DNA of 64,000 nt from Eriocheir sinensis (GCF_024679095.1 NC_066516.1:3636032-3700031), one strand, 5' to 3'; shown: positions 1-15,856, numbered from the stretch's first letter. Program-made: numbers and translations. Notes: generated by a model not told the origin, from the letters alone.

Positions 1-1538
1 GCCTGTCAACATCTACCTTCCTTCTTGCTGGAAGCATGCTCTTCATGCTGCCCGTGCATTTCCAAGAAGGGTGACCGTCTAACCCTCAAACTACCGTCCT
101 ATAGCTTTACTCTTCTTTGTTCATTCAAAAGCTTTTTGAATCAATCCTTAACCGGAAGATTCAAAAGCACCTTCCACTTTCTGATCTTCTATCTGATCGC
201 CAGTATGGGTTCTGCAAGGGGCGTTCTACTGGTGATCTCCTAGCCTTCTTAACTGACTCCATGGTCATCCTCTCTCTAGCCGTTTCGGTGAAACTTTTGC
301 TATTGCGCTGGAGATATCAAAAGCTTTTTGATAGGCCCTGGTACAAATCTTGCTTAAACTACCCTCCCAACGGTTTCTATCCTTCCCTCTGTACCTTTAT
401 CTCCAGTTTCTTTCTCTGACCGTCTCTATTTCTGCTGTGGTAGACGGTCGTTTCCGTTCTTCCCTAAATCTATGTTCAACAGTGAAAAGTCCCACAGGGT
501 TCTGTCCTATCTCCAACTCTCTTTTTCTTGTTGTTCATTGATGATCTTCTTCGAAAACGAACTCGTCCTATCCATTCCTACGCCAGATGATTCCACTCTG
601 CATTACTCAACTTCTTTAATAGAAGACCCACCCTTCAGGAACTTAACGACTCAAGGCCGTGGAGGCTGCAGAACGCTTAGCCTCAGACCTAACTATTACA
701 TATTTCCGATTGGGGCAAGAAGAACCTGGTGTCCTTCAACGCCTCAAAAACACAGAAGCTCCACCCATCCACTCACACAATCTTCCAAACAACTATCCCC
801 TATTCTTTGACACAACACCCAGCTATCACTCTTCCTCAACACTCAAACATCCCTTTATTCATCCTTAACTCAAAATCTCAACTGAAACTCTATATCTCAT
901 CTCTTACTAAATCAGTTTCCCTTGAGGCTGGGCGTTCTGTACCGTCTCCGCTAGTTCTCTCTCTGCAATAGTTGTTGTCCATATACAGGGTCCTTGTCCG
1001 CCCTCGTATGGAGGTATGCATCTCATGTGTGGGGGGCTCCACTCACACAGTTCTTCAAAGAGTAGGAGAGGCTGCTCGTCTCATCAGCTCTCCTCATCAT
1101 ACTGATAGCCAATTTAAATTCCGCCGCAATGTTCCCTCTCTTTCTATCTTCTATCGATATTTCCATCGCCTGACTAATTCTTCTGAACTTGCTAACTGCA
1201 TGCCTCCTCCCGCGGTCCCTGCTGCACCTCGACTTTCTACTCATGCTCATCCCTTATACTGTCCAAACCTCTTTATGTAAGAGTTAACCAGCATCTTTCT
1301 ACTCTTCATCCCTCACGCTGGTGGTAAATCCTGGAACAATCTTCCTTCATCTGTATTTCCTCCTGCTCTCATGACTTGAACTTCTTTCAAGAGGAGGGCA
1401 TCAGGACACCTCTCCCCTCCTGTATTTGATCTTCCTTTCTGGCCACCTCTTTTGTTTCTCTTTTTAGGAGCAGCGAGTAGCGGGCTTTTTTATTGGCCTG
1501 TTTTCTTTTTGTGTTCTTGAGCTGCCTCCCTTGTTGTC
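1..1538 (+). mobile_element. LINE A1: decayed non-LTR retrotransposon, RT to 3' UTR
   Basis: Fragment of a non-LTR retrotransposon that enters the window in mid reverse transcriptase. It is collinear with the better copy at 52799-54290: the first bases, the 'KKGDR' and 'LLSDRQYGF' blocks, the DDLL region and the thumb are all recognisable, but they are spread over all three frames by many indels. An inserted base destroys the YADD box near 583 (the frame reads through an in-frame TGA). The 3' untranslated part (about 1380-1538) keeps the family's tail: 'GGACACCTCTCC', 'GGAGCAGCGAGTAGCGGGC' and 'CTTGAGCTGCC'. There is no poly(A); the tail meets a C-run and a CA/TA microsatellite. Clearly a pseudogene copy. 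Clade (Jockey, CR1 or I group) is not resolved. Confidence 0.85.
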
Positions 1539-1780
<242 letters not shown>

Positions 1781-2059
1781 CACATGAAGGTTAATTGCTA
1801 GATTTGAGCCATATTTACATGTGTTACATAAAGCCTAAAATATCAAATTGAACTAAGCAATGAGTACTAAATATTAAATACTAAATACATAATGGCTGTT
1901 ACTGAAATACACCACTCAAGGGCCGGATTTGGTACATGAGCCGCCTGTTCAGTAATCCTGTTAGGCTGCTACAATGGCTAATATTCCCGAAAAATCTTTA
2001 TCTGCCCAGATCTGGGGGGCTGCAGCCCCCCCAGCCCCGTCCGGCTCGTACGCCTTTGG

Positions 2060-2060
<1 letters not shown>
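1781..2060. other. Unique AT-rich spacer ending in a GC palindrome
   Basis: No coding signal. At 2014-2031 there is a perfect 18-bp palindrome with six G, CTGCAG and six C. Together with the neighbouring GC-rich bases and the 'GGCGTACGAGCCGG' motif on the minus strand, it resembles the terminal region of a hAT-type DNA transposon, but no second end was found. The assignment is weak. Confidence 0.35.
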
Positions 2061-2099
<39 letters not shown>

Positions 2100-2175
2100 C
2101 TGAGGGACAGCTTGTCGTAGTGGTCGTGACATGGGAGTGTCTCGCCGCACGACTTGTCTGTCTCACTAACCTGGT

Positions 2176-2213
<38 letters not shown>

Positions 2214-2265
2214 CATTCGCATATGAAAAACGAGGATACACAATATAGCTCCTGGATTTGTGTTT

Positions 2266-2305
<40 letters not shown>

Positions 2306-2354
2306 CCAGCTGTCAATGGGATATGTATGTTTTTTTTTTTTGTGTGTGTGTGTA

Positions 2355-2414
<60 letters not shown>
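2061..2414. repeat. Cluster of CA, GT and GA microsatellites
   Basis: (CA)n at about 2061-2097 and 2178-2211, (GT)n at about 2262-2300 and 2341-2376, then (GA)n at 2376-2414, separated by short unique spacers. No gene seen. Confidence 0.95.
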
Positions 2415-2416
<2 letters not shown>

Positions 2417-2924
2417 CACGGGCGAGGAGGCTCCGTCAAAACGGCCAGTCATAGAGGCTCAGCGGTAAATCAGTGCAGCTTAAGCGTGTCTGGAAGGTGA
2501 TTATGTAAACAGTGCTAGAACATAAAAAAAGGAAGTGGAAAGTGTCCTCCTTGCATTGGAAAATAGCAAAATAACTGTGTAAGAGTGAGCCGCTGTGACC
2601 CGCGCGCTGACCGAGGCAACCACACGTCCCAACCTGCTGGCCGCGCCCCGCACCCTCCGGTGTTGCCAGACCTCTCCTCTCTTTCTCTCCACGCAAATTT
2701 TTCTCCTTCGACCACGGCGGGACAGCGACACCACCCTGATACCCGTGTGAGTGAGTGAGCGAGTGACACGTGAGCAGTGAGCAGTGACCAGGGAACAAGT
2801 GACTTGGGCAGTGATAAGTGTTTTGTCGCTTTGAATCACTAAGTGGACCCCATCACCTGCCTGAGCCGCCCGGCCTCAGGAATTCCCTAGGGACTGACCG
2901 CCCGCACCACCACCACCACAAAAA

Positions 2925-3661
2925 ATGGCTGATCACAGGCCCATCAAAAGGCGGGACCTCCCAGGGTACTGTCCTAGGCGATGGTGTGCCGTGTGTGGGA
3001 AGGCGGCAACGCCCACAGCCTTCTACGTCAGCTGTGAAGGCAGGAACGACTGCCCAAACGTTCGCCACACAGCTTGCCTGAGTGACTGAGCCACATACAC
3101 GTGTGCTGACACTCACGAACTACGGAGGGCAAACAGCATTGACGACCCGGTCCTCTATCTCCTGACAACCCACCTCCTGCCGCCGCCAACGGAAGTGACA
3201 GTGAAGAGGGAACACTTGATAAAACGACGAAAGAGGACCTTGTCTCTGCAGTCATCATTCTACAGAGACAGGTCACAACAGGCAACAACATAATCCGGTC
3301 CCTCAGGGTACAGAGAGATTGGATAATGAATAAAGAGCCTCAAATATTGGAAATTCTCGAGCTCATCGGGACCCTCAAAGACGCCCGGGAAGCAGAGACG
3401 ATCTCCTGCCGCATCATTGGAACCACCGCGCGTCCCTCCTTAATACAAAAGACGTGGGACGAAGCAAGCTCGGAGCACTGGAGGCAGTGGTGGCACTCCG
3501 GGAAACCCAGACCTATTAAAGAGACAGCAGACGCCAGCGCTACTGCCACACCTCCAGGAAACACCAACAACACCTCAGATCCCCCCTCCCAGCCCATCAA
3601 CACGGAGACTGACATTGGAAGCAGCCCCACCACCACAAACACCAGCATCAACAACACCACC

Positions 3662-3693
<32 letters not shown>

Positions 3694-4156
3694 CAGAAGC
3701 AGCAGCGACATCAGCAGCAGCAGAGGCAGCAATAGTGGCAGCAGCAGCAATAACAAAAACAGCAACAACAACAACAACAGCAACAACATCAACAACAACA
3801 ACAATAATAGCAACAATAACAACACCAACACCAACGGAATCAGCAGAAACAGAAACAGCGACAGCGGCGGCAACAGCAGTAACAACAATATAAACACCAC
3901 CACCACAAACAACAACAACAATAACAATAACAACTATAACAACAACAATAACAACAACAGTGGTAACAACAACAAAAAGAGGTGGCTTCAGAAACGGACC
4001 CAGCAGCAGACAGGACCACACCTCACCACTGAGCACACGACCCCCACCCCACCTGACTCACCACAGGACGTCAGGTCACCGAGGGAGATCAGAGGAGGGG
4101 AAAGACGGTGTGGATACTCAAGCTTCCGCCCCGGTCACACAACCGAGGCGTGCTAA
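2925..4156 (+). pseudogene. G1 ORF1: PHD-like zinc finger, helix and Asn-rich low-complexity region
   Basis: An ATG at 2925 (context AAAAATGG) opens a 54-residue reading ending at 3087-3089. It shows C21-x2-C24-x12-C37-x5-C43-x4-H48-x2-C51, the first six zinc ligands of a PHD-type finger. The frame then breaks: a plausible continuation ('TCADTHELRRANS') lies in another frame until about 3185. From about 3188 a third frame stays open to 4156, with an acidic start ('GSDSEEGT'), a helical segment around 3240-3400 and a long Asn/Thr/Ser-rich stretch (about 3550-3975) written as AAC/ACC/AGC trinucleotide repeats. PHD fingers in ORF1 are known from CR1-group LINEs, where ORF1 is thought to bind nucleic acid or chromatin. 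At least two frameshifts make it non-functional here. Confidence 0.7.
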
Positions 4157-4392
4157 TGGCCTTGCTGCTGACCATCGCCAAGAAATGCTGCTCAGGAGAG
4201 TCCTGACGGAAGGCTTGGGGAGGCAGCAAACTCTCCACCCTCAGCAGCCCTTTCAGGACACCCAGCAGCCCCCCACCTGGCAACATCACCAACAACAGCC
4301 TGAGCTTCATTGCACCTGGCCCGCCCCCTCGTGGCAGGGCAGACACTAACACGTCTCGCCTCACCACCACACCTCCCTGCCAAGCCAACGCG

Positions 4393-5181
4393 AGGCGGCG
4401 AGGGCATGGGCGTCTCACCCAGCATCTCACCGTCGTGTCGGCCAATGTCAGGGGATTGCGCACAAATGTTGGCGACCTCACCCACAATTTTGTCCTGCGC
4501 CATCGAGCCGACGTTGTTGCTGTGACGGAAACGTGGCTCACTGAGGAGGTGGAGCCAACGTTTGGCAAAATCCCGGGTTATTCCCACTGGGTGAGGAAGG
4601 ACAGGGAGAACAGAGCAGGCGGAGGCGTGGCTGCCTGCTTTAAGGACTGCCTAAATGTACAGAAACTAGAGGTGACGCTGCCTCACCAAACGGAAGCTCT
4701 ATTTTTCAGGGTGGCACTGACGGACAACAGTGGTCTCCTCCTCTGTGTCATGTACCGCCCCCCTAGGCAAGGGCGGGCTCCTCTGGATTGCCTGACGGAG
4801 GAGCTCAACACCCTGCTCCTGCGTCACCAGTGCTCCCACGTGATGGTGGTGGGAGATCTAAACTTCCACCTGGAGCAGGGAGCCTTCGATAACTTACTGA
4901 CGGTGCAGGGTCTGGTAAACCACGTAACCTTCCCCACACATGAACGAGGAGGGCTACTGACCCTGTGCCATCGGACCTCCCGAGGCCAGCCTCGCTGCCA
5001 GCAGTTGGGGCCAGTGGGCAGCTCTGACCACTATGCCGTACTGGCTCGGGCTGAGCTGACCACAGAGAGGGAAGACGCAGTCCCGCGCACCATCTGGCTT
5101 TGGGAGAGGGGCCGACTGGCCGTCAATGAGACACGCCGTGGAGGACACGGACTGGGAGACCCTGTTGGTTGGGAACGCTGA
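4393..5181 (+). pseudogene. G1 ORF2 N-terminus: APE-type endonuclease
   Basis: The endonuclease frame is open from at least 4393; no ATG begins it, so the start is not assigned. Recognisable motifs are 'SANVRGL' (motif I), 'VAVTETWL' with the catalytic Glu, 'RAGGGVAACF', 'MYRPPRQGR', 'VVGDLNFHLE' (Asp/Asn), 'FPTHERGG' and 'GSSDHYAV' (the catalytic Ser-Asp-His block). These are the hallmarks of an AP-endonuclease-like nuclease that nicks target DNA for target-primed reverse transcription. After 'PRTIWLWE' the frame diverges from sister copy G2, so a frameshift lies near 5110. The endonuclease core looks intact in itself; the protein as a whole is broken downstream. Confidence 0.85.
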
Positions 5182-5189
5182 GGGCAAGG

Positions 5190-7195
5190 CACGGGCTCTT
5201 ACCACCAAGTTCCTTCCCCTCCAGCAAACAATGTCCCCAGCAGGGTGTATACCTCGCCAGGCTGGGTGACCCCACCTAGTTCGGCTTCCGATGCAGGGTT
5301 GCTGCCGAGGCCAAGCATGCTGCCTGGGTGAAGTACAAGCGTCATCCGACACATCAAAACAAGGTCCAACATTGGGAGACGTGCAAACGGATGACGGGTA
5401 TCTTCACGAGGGCGAAGAGGCAGCAGAGTGAGGACCTACAGCAGAAGCTTTGCGGCCTAGGAGTCGGCAACAAGACCTGGTGGAGTCTCATTAAGGAGCG
5501 GCAGAGGACTAAGCAATTCCATGCCATCCCGCCACTCACCAGACTTGACATATCCACCGCCACAAGCAGTGGAGACAAAACCTCACTCCTGGCTGAACTG
5601 TTTGACAATCAAATGAAAGTTGATGACCCGGGACGACCCAAACCTGTGCTGCCACAGGAAACCGACCGTGTTATCTCTTCTGTGTCGGTGACGACAGGGC
5701 AGACTGAGCGGCTGCTCAGAGCGCTGGACGCAGGTAGCTGTTGGCCCGGATGACATAAGCCCACGCCTCCTCAAGAATTGTGCCAAGGAGCTCTCAGGTC
5801 CTCTCTCCGCCGTCTTCACGTCTTGCCTGAGGGAGTGCAAGGGCCTCACTATGGAAGGAGGCGCGTGTGGTTCCGGTCCACAAGGAAAATTCGAGGTCCG
5901 AGCCCAGCAACTACGTACAGGCCCATCTCCTTGCTTTCTGTGGTGGGCAAGGTGTTGGAGCGTGTGGTGGCTGCAGTCATCTGTCAGCATCTGAGTGAGA
6001 GCCATCTCCTCTCAGATAGACAGTTTGGCTTCAGGCCTGGCTGGTCCACTGCGGACCTCCTCCTCCTCCTCTCCAAGGATTGCAAGACGCACTGATGAAG
6101 GCCTGGACACACTGCGGTAGCCCTGGGATATTGCTGGAGCCTTTGACAGGGTTTGGCACGCGGGGCTCATTGAGAAGCTTCGCGCCAAAGGTGTCCAGGG
6201 TGCCCTACTGATGCTGCTCAAGGATTACCTCCAGGAAGGACCCTTCAGGTGGTGATCAACGGCAATCATCAAGGCCTTCACCAGTGATGCCTCAGTTCCA
6301 CAGGGTTCCGTGCTTGGCCCAACCTGTGGAACATATATATCGACGATCTCCTCCGGTAGCTATCGGCAGTGTCAGCCTACGCCGATGGCTGCACACTCTC
6401 CTGCTCCTACTGCCGCTCGACAGCCAGCGCGCCGTCGAGGAGATCAACAGGCAGCCCAGCCTGGAGAGGAGTGGCAGGTCACCCTCCCCGGAGAAGACGC
6501 AGGCCATGGTCATCTCACGGTCCCCAGACGCTTCGAGCAGTCTCAGGCCAGCTGCGTCTTGGAGGCAAGAGTCTGCCCTCCAGGACCACATCAAGGTCCT
6601 GGGAGGACTGTGGACCAAAGCCTACGCTTCGACCTCCACGTCCGAGCTGTTGCCCGCCAGGCCTCCCTGGTGAGTCTCTGCCTGCGTAGAGTAGCGGGAT
6701 CCCTCGACCCACGGTGCATCCTCACTCTCTCTTCAAGGCACAGATAGTCCGTATCTGGAGTACGGTGCCCTGTGCTGGATGGCGAGTGCTGCCCACATGC
6801 AGAGGCTGACGCAGTGCAGCGACGAGCACTGTCTGGTGGAGGCCAGTGAGCACCTGGAGGAGTCGTCTGCCACTGTGACATCGCTGAGCACCGCCGTGAT
6901 GTCTCAGCACTGGTGGTGTGTCACAGCCCAGGTGCAGGGGTTCCCCACCAGCTTGAGGCTCCTCCACGCGCTGCTCAGAGGTTCACCGGACTACACTCTC
7001 CGGTGACCAGCTCGTGGAGGTGCCTCGATCACACTCCAGGCAGCACCAGCGCACTTATACAACCAGGACCACACGCCTGTGGAACATGTTCACGGCAGCC
7101 ACTCCCCAAGTGGAGAACATGAGCACGCAGCAGGTGAAGCTGACTGCTCACAGGTGGCGTGAGGGACACCCAAGTGCGCTAGTGCTATAAACTAT
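5190..7195 (+). pseudogene. G1 ORF2 C-terminus: shattered reverse transcriptase
   Basis: The pre-RT and RT regions are readable only by switching frames. Pre-RT 'NKTWWSLIKERQ' at about 5470-5510 matches G2. RT blocks follow in order: 'YRPISLLSVVGKVLE' (about 5920), 'FGFRPGWSTADLLLLLS' (about 6030), 'GAFDRVWHAGL' (about 6140), 'SVPQGSVLGP' (about 6290) and 'AYADGCTLS' (about 6375). The last is the YADD active-site box with the second Asp changed to Gly, whereas G3 keeps YADD. The thumb and C-terminal region run on to a degraded end near 7190 ('QQVKLTAHRWR', shared with G3). Many indels plus the active-site change make it dead. Confidence 0.8.
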
Positions 7196-7391
7196 AAATA
7201 TAAAAGTGACAAACTGACATTATTCCATATTGTTTTTACATGTTTTTCTTTATTTTTTTCGTATTTTGTATTTGTATGCTTGAATGTTTCAACATTCGAT
7301 AATTCAGTTTGTCCCATACACAGGCTCTAAGAATAATTATACCAAAAAAGTGTAATTTTGAGCCTCCTTTTTTTTGTAAAAATTTGTTTAA

Positions 7392-7520
<129 letters not shown>

Positions 7521-8203
7521 ATGTGAGCTCTAATCTCTGTCCCTTGAATCATTATATTACCGCCAAGACCTCCAGCAAAGTCTTAGGTTGTGTTCCGTGG
7601 TGGTGGTGAGAATGGCGTTGGTGGTGATGGAGGTAGTGGTGATGGTGGTACTGGATGGTGATGGTGGCGAGGAGTGGTCTTGGTGGTGGTGGTTGTGGTG
7701 AGGAGGGGTACTAAAGCATTTGGAAGAGGAACACTGAAGCTAACTTGAATGTAGCACTGTTAAGCCTCCTCTAACGCTTTTGAGCTTAATGTACATCTAT
7801 TACAGGTATTTAGATTCGTTCCCATAGCTTGTCTTCCATTCCTTTCTTCCTTCCTTTTCCTTCTTCAACCCTTTCTATAGCCATCTCCTGTTTCTTCCTT
7901 CCTCTTCCTCCTCTTACTCCTTCTTCCTGTGGCTGGTCTTATTTTTCTCCTCCTCCTCCTCCTTTTCCCTTCTTCTCTTCTTCCTCCTTCTAACCCCGTT
8001 AATAAACTTTCCTTTTCTTATCCTCATTTTCCTTATTTTCTTATATTTGCTGTATTTTATCTTATTCTTTTTATTTTCCCATATATATTCCCTATCTAAG
8101 CCTTATTGTGGAGAGAATGCTCGTCCCCCATCAGTACAGGGAAAGATGACTGAGGTGATTCAAGGTATAATAATATACCGTAGTAATACAAGTGTTTAAG
8201 AAG
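7521..8203. other. No gene seen: GGT-rich then TC-rich imperfect repeats
   Basis: A degenerate GTG/GGT-rich patch (about 7590-7700) is followed by a pyrimidine-rich stretch (about 7825-8060) and unique AT-rich sequence. I found no coding or RNA-gene signal. Confidence 0.6.
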
Positions 8204-8211
8204 CTTTAGAC

Positions 8212-8609
8212 CAGCGGTTCCCAAACCATTCATGCCACGCACCACCTCCCAGGTTGTGACCGAGTCCACGCACCCGCCAAGATTCGAGCAGTACTATGTT
8301 CCGTCGATTTCTGAAATTTTGTCCATTTTTTACGAATTTTGAGCTCGCAAAGTATGAGGCTCTGAGCAAAGGCTATCAAATATGAACGAAAATGTACCTG
8401 GGTGGTGAGTGCTCAGAGTCTGCAAGTTTCAAACAAAGAACTGGCAACTCCATGAAGCGTACAGCATATGTTAGTTTTAAAACAATGTCAGTTAATGATG
8501 TGTTTGAAATTTTAATGAAACATAAGATCCGCCAACTACATTATTTTTTTTCCTAAGGCATCCTAGTGCGTGCACCCCAGGGTGCGGCACCACACTTTGG
8601 GAACCGCAG
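8212..8609. mobile_element. Non-autonomous hAT-like element (MITE), about 398 bp
   Basis: The left end is 'CAGCGGTTCCCAAAC'. The right end, read on the minus strand, begins 'CTGCGGTTCCCAAAG' and ends at 8609. The terminal inverted repeats of the type CAGNGGTTCCCAAA are characteristic of hAT transposons. The eight flanking bases are CTTTAGAC on the left and CCTAGGAC on the right: five of eight match, consistent with a decayed 8-bp target duplication. There is no transposase frame inside, so it would have depended on a partner element. Confidence 0.75.
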
Positions 8610-8806
8610 CCTAGGACAATAGGTGATGGATCATGTGGTGGCCTTGCAAGCGAGAGTCCTTATAGATGCATGTAGATGATAAGTCAATTATATGCTACTT
8701 CGCTCTGTCTGGCTTCAATACGTACCTGATTAGTGATTTTCGTGGGGATAGGAAGTCAGGATAGGATAGGATAGGATAGGATAGGATAGGATAGGAAATG
8801 ATAGGA

Positions 8807-8879
<73 letters not shown>

Positions 8880-9105
8880 GATAAACTATACATATGTGAA
8901 ATAAACTTATACCCCTAAAATAATGTTAAGATGCCTTGCAGTGGATTAAAGTTGATACATAATAAAGTGAGTTTGTAGGCAAGAACTGGCGTCTATTGGA
9001 TGAGTGGACCGAAAAAATATAGTTGTGTCGTTAATGTGAATGCAGATGAAGGTTGTAATGAGACTAGACAGATTTATGAAGACGAACGGTCACTAGTAAG
9101 GTTCC
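8610..9105. repeat. Spacer with (GGATA)n and (CA)n arrays
   Basis: A pentanucleotide GGATA array lies at about 8756-8798 and (CA)n at about 8811-8877. The rest is unique AT-rich sequence without a gene. Confidence 0.85.
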
Positions 9106-9432
9106 GGGAGCTGCCGCGTTGATGCTGACTGGCTGGATGACTGACTGATATACTGTCTCACCGATCACTAACTGATTGACTGGTTGACTGACTGACTGAT
9201 ATACTGACTCACTGACTGGCTGACTGACTGACTGATATACTGACTCACTGACTGGCTGACTGATTGACTGGTTGACTGACTGACTGATACTGACCCACTG
9301 ACTGGCTGACTGATTGACTGGTTGATTGACTGACTGACCGACTAACTTATTGGCTGATTGACTGACTGACAGGCTGTGATTGACTGATTGGAGACTGACA
9401 AAATGACACTGACTGACTGACTGACTGACTGA
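9106..9432. repeat. Degenerate (TGAC)n tetranucleotide array, about 320 bp
   Basis: Long run of CTGA/CTGG/ATTG/ATAT variants, with local higher-order units such as 'GACTGATATACTGACTCACT' recurring. Confidence 0.9.
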
Positions 9433-9593
9433 CCTCCTCCTCCTGGTAAAACGAGGATCAAGCCTCCACCTGTGCTCCTGAAACTACACCTCACCCATCG
9501 TGGCTATTAGGGGGGATTCTGGGGCTGCCCTGTGTAGGCCACTCGTCCTCTTCCAGTCTCCCTGTATTTCTATGTTCTTATGTTCTTATGTAA
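9433..9593 (+). mobile_element. 3' end of a CR1-group LINE (family I)
   Basis: A short unique segment ends in 'TTCTATGTTCTTATG' followed by another 'TTCTTATG', the short 3'-terminal tandem repeat typical of CR1-group LINEs and shared in type with C1 (20636, minus). No coding part remains, so this is a 5'-truncated insertion. Confidence 0.6.
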
Positions 9594-9654
9594 TGAAGTC
9601 ATTTTCCCCCACAGCTTAGGTTACCAGTAGTGTAAGTTAAGGGTAGTAATTTCC

Positions 9655-9905
9655 TTTTATTTATCTCTTTGATGTAAAATTTCCATGTCCCTTTCTTCCT
9701 TAAAGGTACATGGTGTTTTCTTCTAACTATTTCCTGCCGGCACGTTGCCGGAGGGAGAGGTGGGTGGGGAGGAGCCTTCATCTTTTCTGTCCTATCCTAC
9801 CACACGTAGATTACTAGTAGTAGCGGTAGTAAACAGACACCCTCGCCATAGACCGATAGGTCTTCTGGTGTCTGTTCTTCCTATGTATTTTCCTATGTAT
9901 TTTTC
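9655..9905 (+). mobile_element. Interspersed repeat F, copy 1 (probable LINE 3' end)
   Basis: About 245 bp, nearly identical to 59035-59285 (same orientation). Shared landmarks are 'GTACATGGTGTT', 'CCGGCACGTTGCCGGAGGG' and 'CATAGACCGATAGGTCTTC'. It ends with a repeated 'CCTATGTATTT', a CR1-like 3' tail, then a TCC/ACT microsatellite. Confidence 0.75.
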
Positions 9906-9931
9906 TCCTCCTCCTCCTCCTCCTCCTACTT

Positions 9932-9992
<61 letters not shown>

Positions 9993-10018
9993 AACTACTT
10001 TTACTACTACTACTTCTG

Positions 10019-10052
<34 letters not shown>
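9906..10052. repeat. (TCC)n and (ACT)n trinucleotide array
   Basis: TCC units then ACT units with a few interruptions, directly after repeat F. Copy F2 is also followed, after about 75 bp, by a TAC array. Confidence 0.93.
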
Positions 10053-10054
<2 letters not shown>

Positions 10055-10211
10055 TCACCAACAATTACGTTAAAACAAGTCAAATAAACAAACATATGAA
10101 CAAACATAGGGATCGAGTAGGTTATGTAAATATGTAAACAAAATTATAATGTTACGAATGACTGAGCTGAGAAACAAATATATGCTTACCTATGATGATC
10201 ATGATGATCAC

Positions 10212-13395
<3,184 letters not shown>

Positions 13396-13419
13396 TGCTG
13401 GTAGCGACACAAAGATCCA

Positions 13420-13868
13420 GGGACCATATTCTCAAACACTTCAGGGCTCACACACACGTCTTATATGGCTTTGGCAGAGACTGTTGTGTTAGGATTTCCA
13501 TAGGTAATTTTATGAGGCTGGTGATAATTTGACGAGGTTTTAGTAGAGGTTGTGTTTGTATATCCATGTATAGCTTTACGACAAGGCTTTGGTGTTATGT
13601 TCGTATTCCCATGGGTAGTTTTATGAGTCTAGTGATAAAGTGACAAAGCTTTGGTAGGGTTATTGTGTTATGATTTCCATTGGTTGTGACTGTTTGACAA
13701 GGCTTTGAAAGAGGTTGTGTTAGTATGTGTAATTTTGTGAAGTGAGTGATAGTTTGACAAGGGTTCTGCACCTTGAATGTGAAAAACACTCATGAGGACC
13801 CGAGTAATCTCCTTTGTGGATCAGGGAAATAACTGTTGTAGAGCCGAGAGCGTTTGAAAATACGGCCC
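13420..13868. mobile_element. MITE with internal tandem repeats, about 449 bp
   Basis: Left end 'GGGACCATATTCTCAAACAC'; the right end on the minus strand is 'GGGCCGTATTTTCAAACGC'. Terminal inverted repeats match at about 18 of 22 positions. The interior is mostly a decayed minisatellite (13478-13775). The right end abuts (CTA)n, so no target duplication could be identified. Superfamily not assigned. Confidence 0.6.
13478..13775. repeat. Degenerate minisatellite, unit about 55-75 bp, about five units
   Basis: Units carry 'GGTTGTGTTAGTAT', 'CCATGGGTAGTTTTATGAG' and 'GTGATAATTTGACAAGGC' in the same order, with partial units. It lies entirely within the MITE at 13420-13868. Confidence 0.6.
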
Positions 13869-13922
13869 TACTACTACTACTACTACTACTACTAAAACTA
13901 CTAATATAACTACTCATTCCTC
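13869..13922. repeat. (CTA)n array
   Basis: Short CTA trinucleotide array with a degraded end, lying between a MITE and an RT scrap. Confidence 0.85.
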
Positions 13923-14196
13923 CTGTACGTCTTGCAGAAGCTTTCAATGCATTTTGTGTGTATGGTAACTATTTCTGGACCCAAAGTGCATGTTTATACT
14001 CTTATCAGCGTTGAAGGACACTCGCCATGTTACAGACCACGGAGTGATTTTGTGTGAGGGCCTTTTGGGTGATTTCGCATTCTGCCGTCGTGAAGCTCTT
14101 TTCATCTCCCTCGGTGTCTGCCGCAAATTTCGATAGGAAGGATTTTAGTTCTGTTTCTAAGTCGTTGATGTATATGAGAAAGGTAATTGGATTAGG
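13923..14196 (-). pseudogene. Reverse transcriptase scrap (family L)
   Basis: Minus-strand translation gives 'FLIYINDLETELKSFLSKFA' followed by 'ADTEGDEKSF', then after a frameshift 'WSVTWRVSFNADKSINMHFG'. This is the RT segment from the IYINDL block through the (F/Y)ADD box to the start of the thumb. The active-site box reads FAAD instead of FADD. It starts at a (GGA)n array and ends near a (CTA)n array. It is too short to place in a family and does not match A, B, C or G closely. Confidence 0.65.
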
Positions 14197-14760
<564 letters not shown>

Positions 14761-14903
14761 GTAATCCAATATGGCGGTTGGAGGAAGGTGGAGGTAACAC
14801 TGCCCTCAAATAAGAGTAGGACGAAAGGGAGGAGGAACAAAAAGAAGGGAAAAGGGAGGGAGGAACAAGAAGAAAAAATAGGAGGAAAGAAAGAGAAAAG
14901 AGA

Positions 14904-15856
<953 letters not shown>

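Noticed and set aside
2012..2034. GC palindrome as a bacterial-type terminator or transposon end
   Set aside because: No T-run or gene upstream. hAT-like motifs nearby are suggestive but the partner end was not found, so it is kept only as a note.
3326..4156. Asn-rich frame as an independent host gene
   Set aside because: It follows a PHD-like start and precedes an endonuclease/RT in the order of LINE ORF1/ORF2, and is frameshifted from its own N-terminus.
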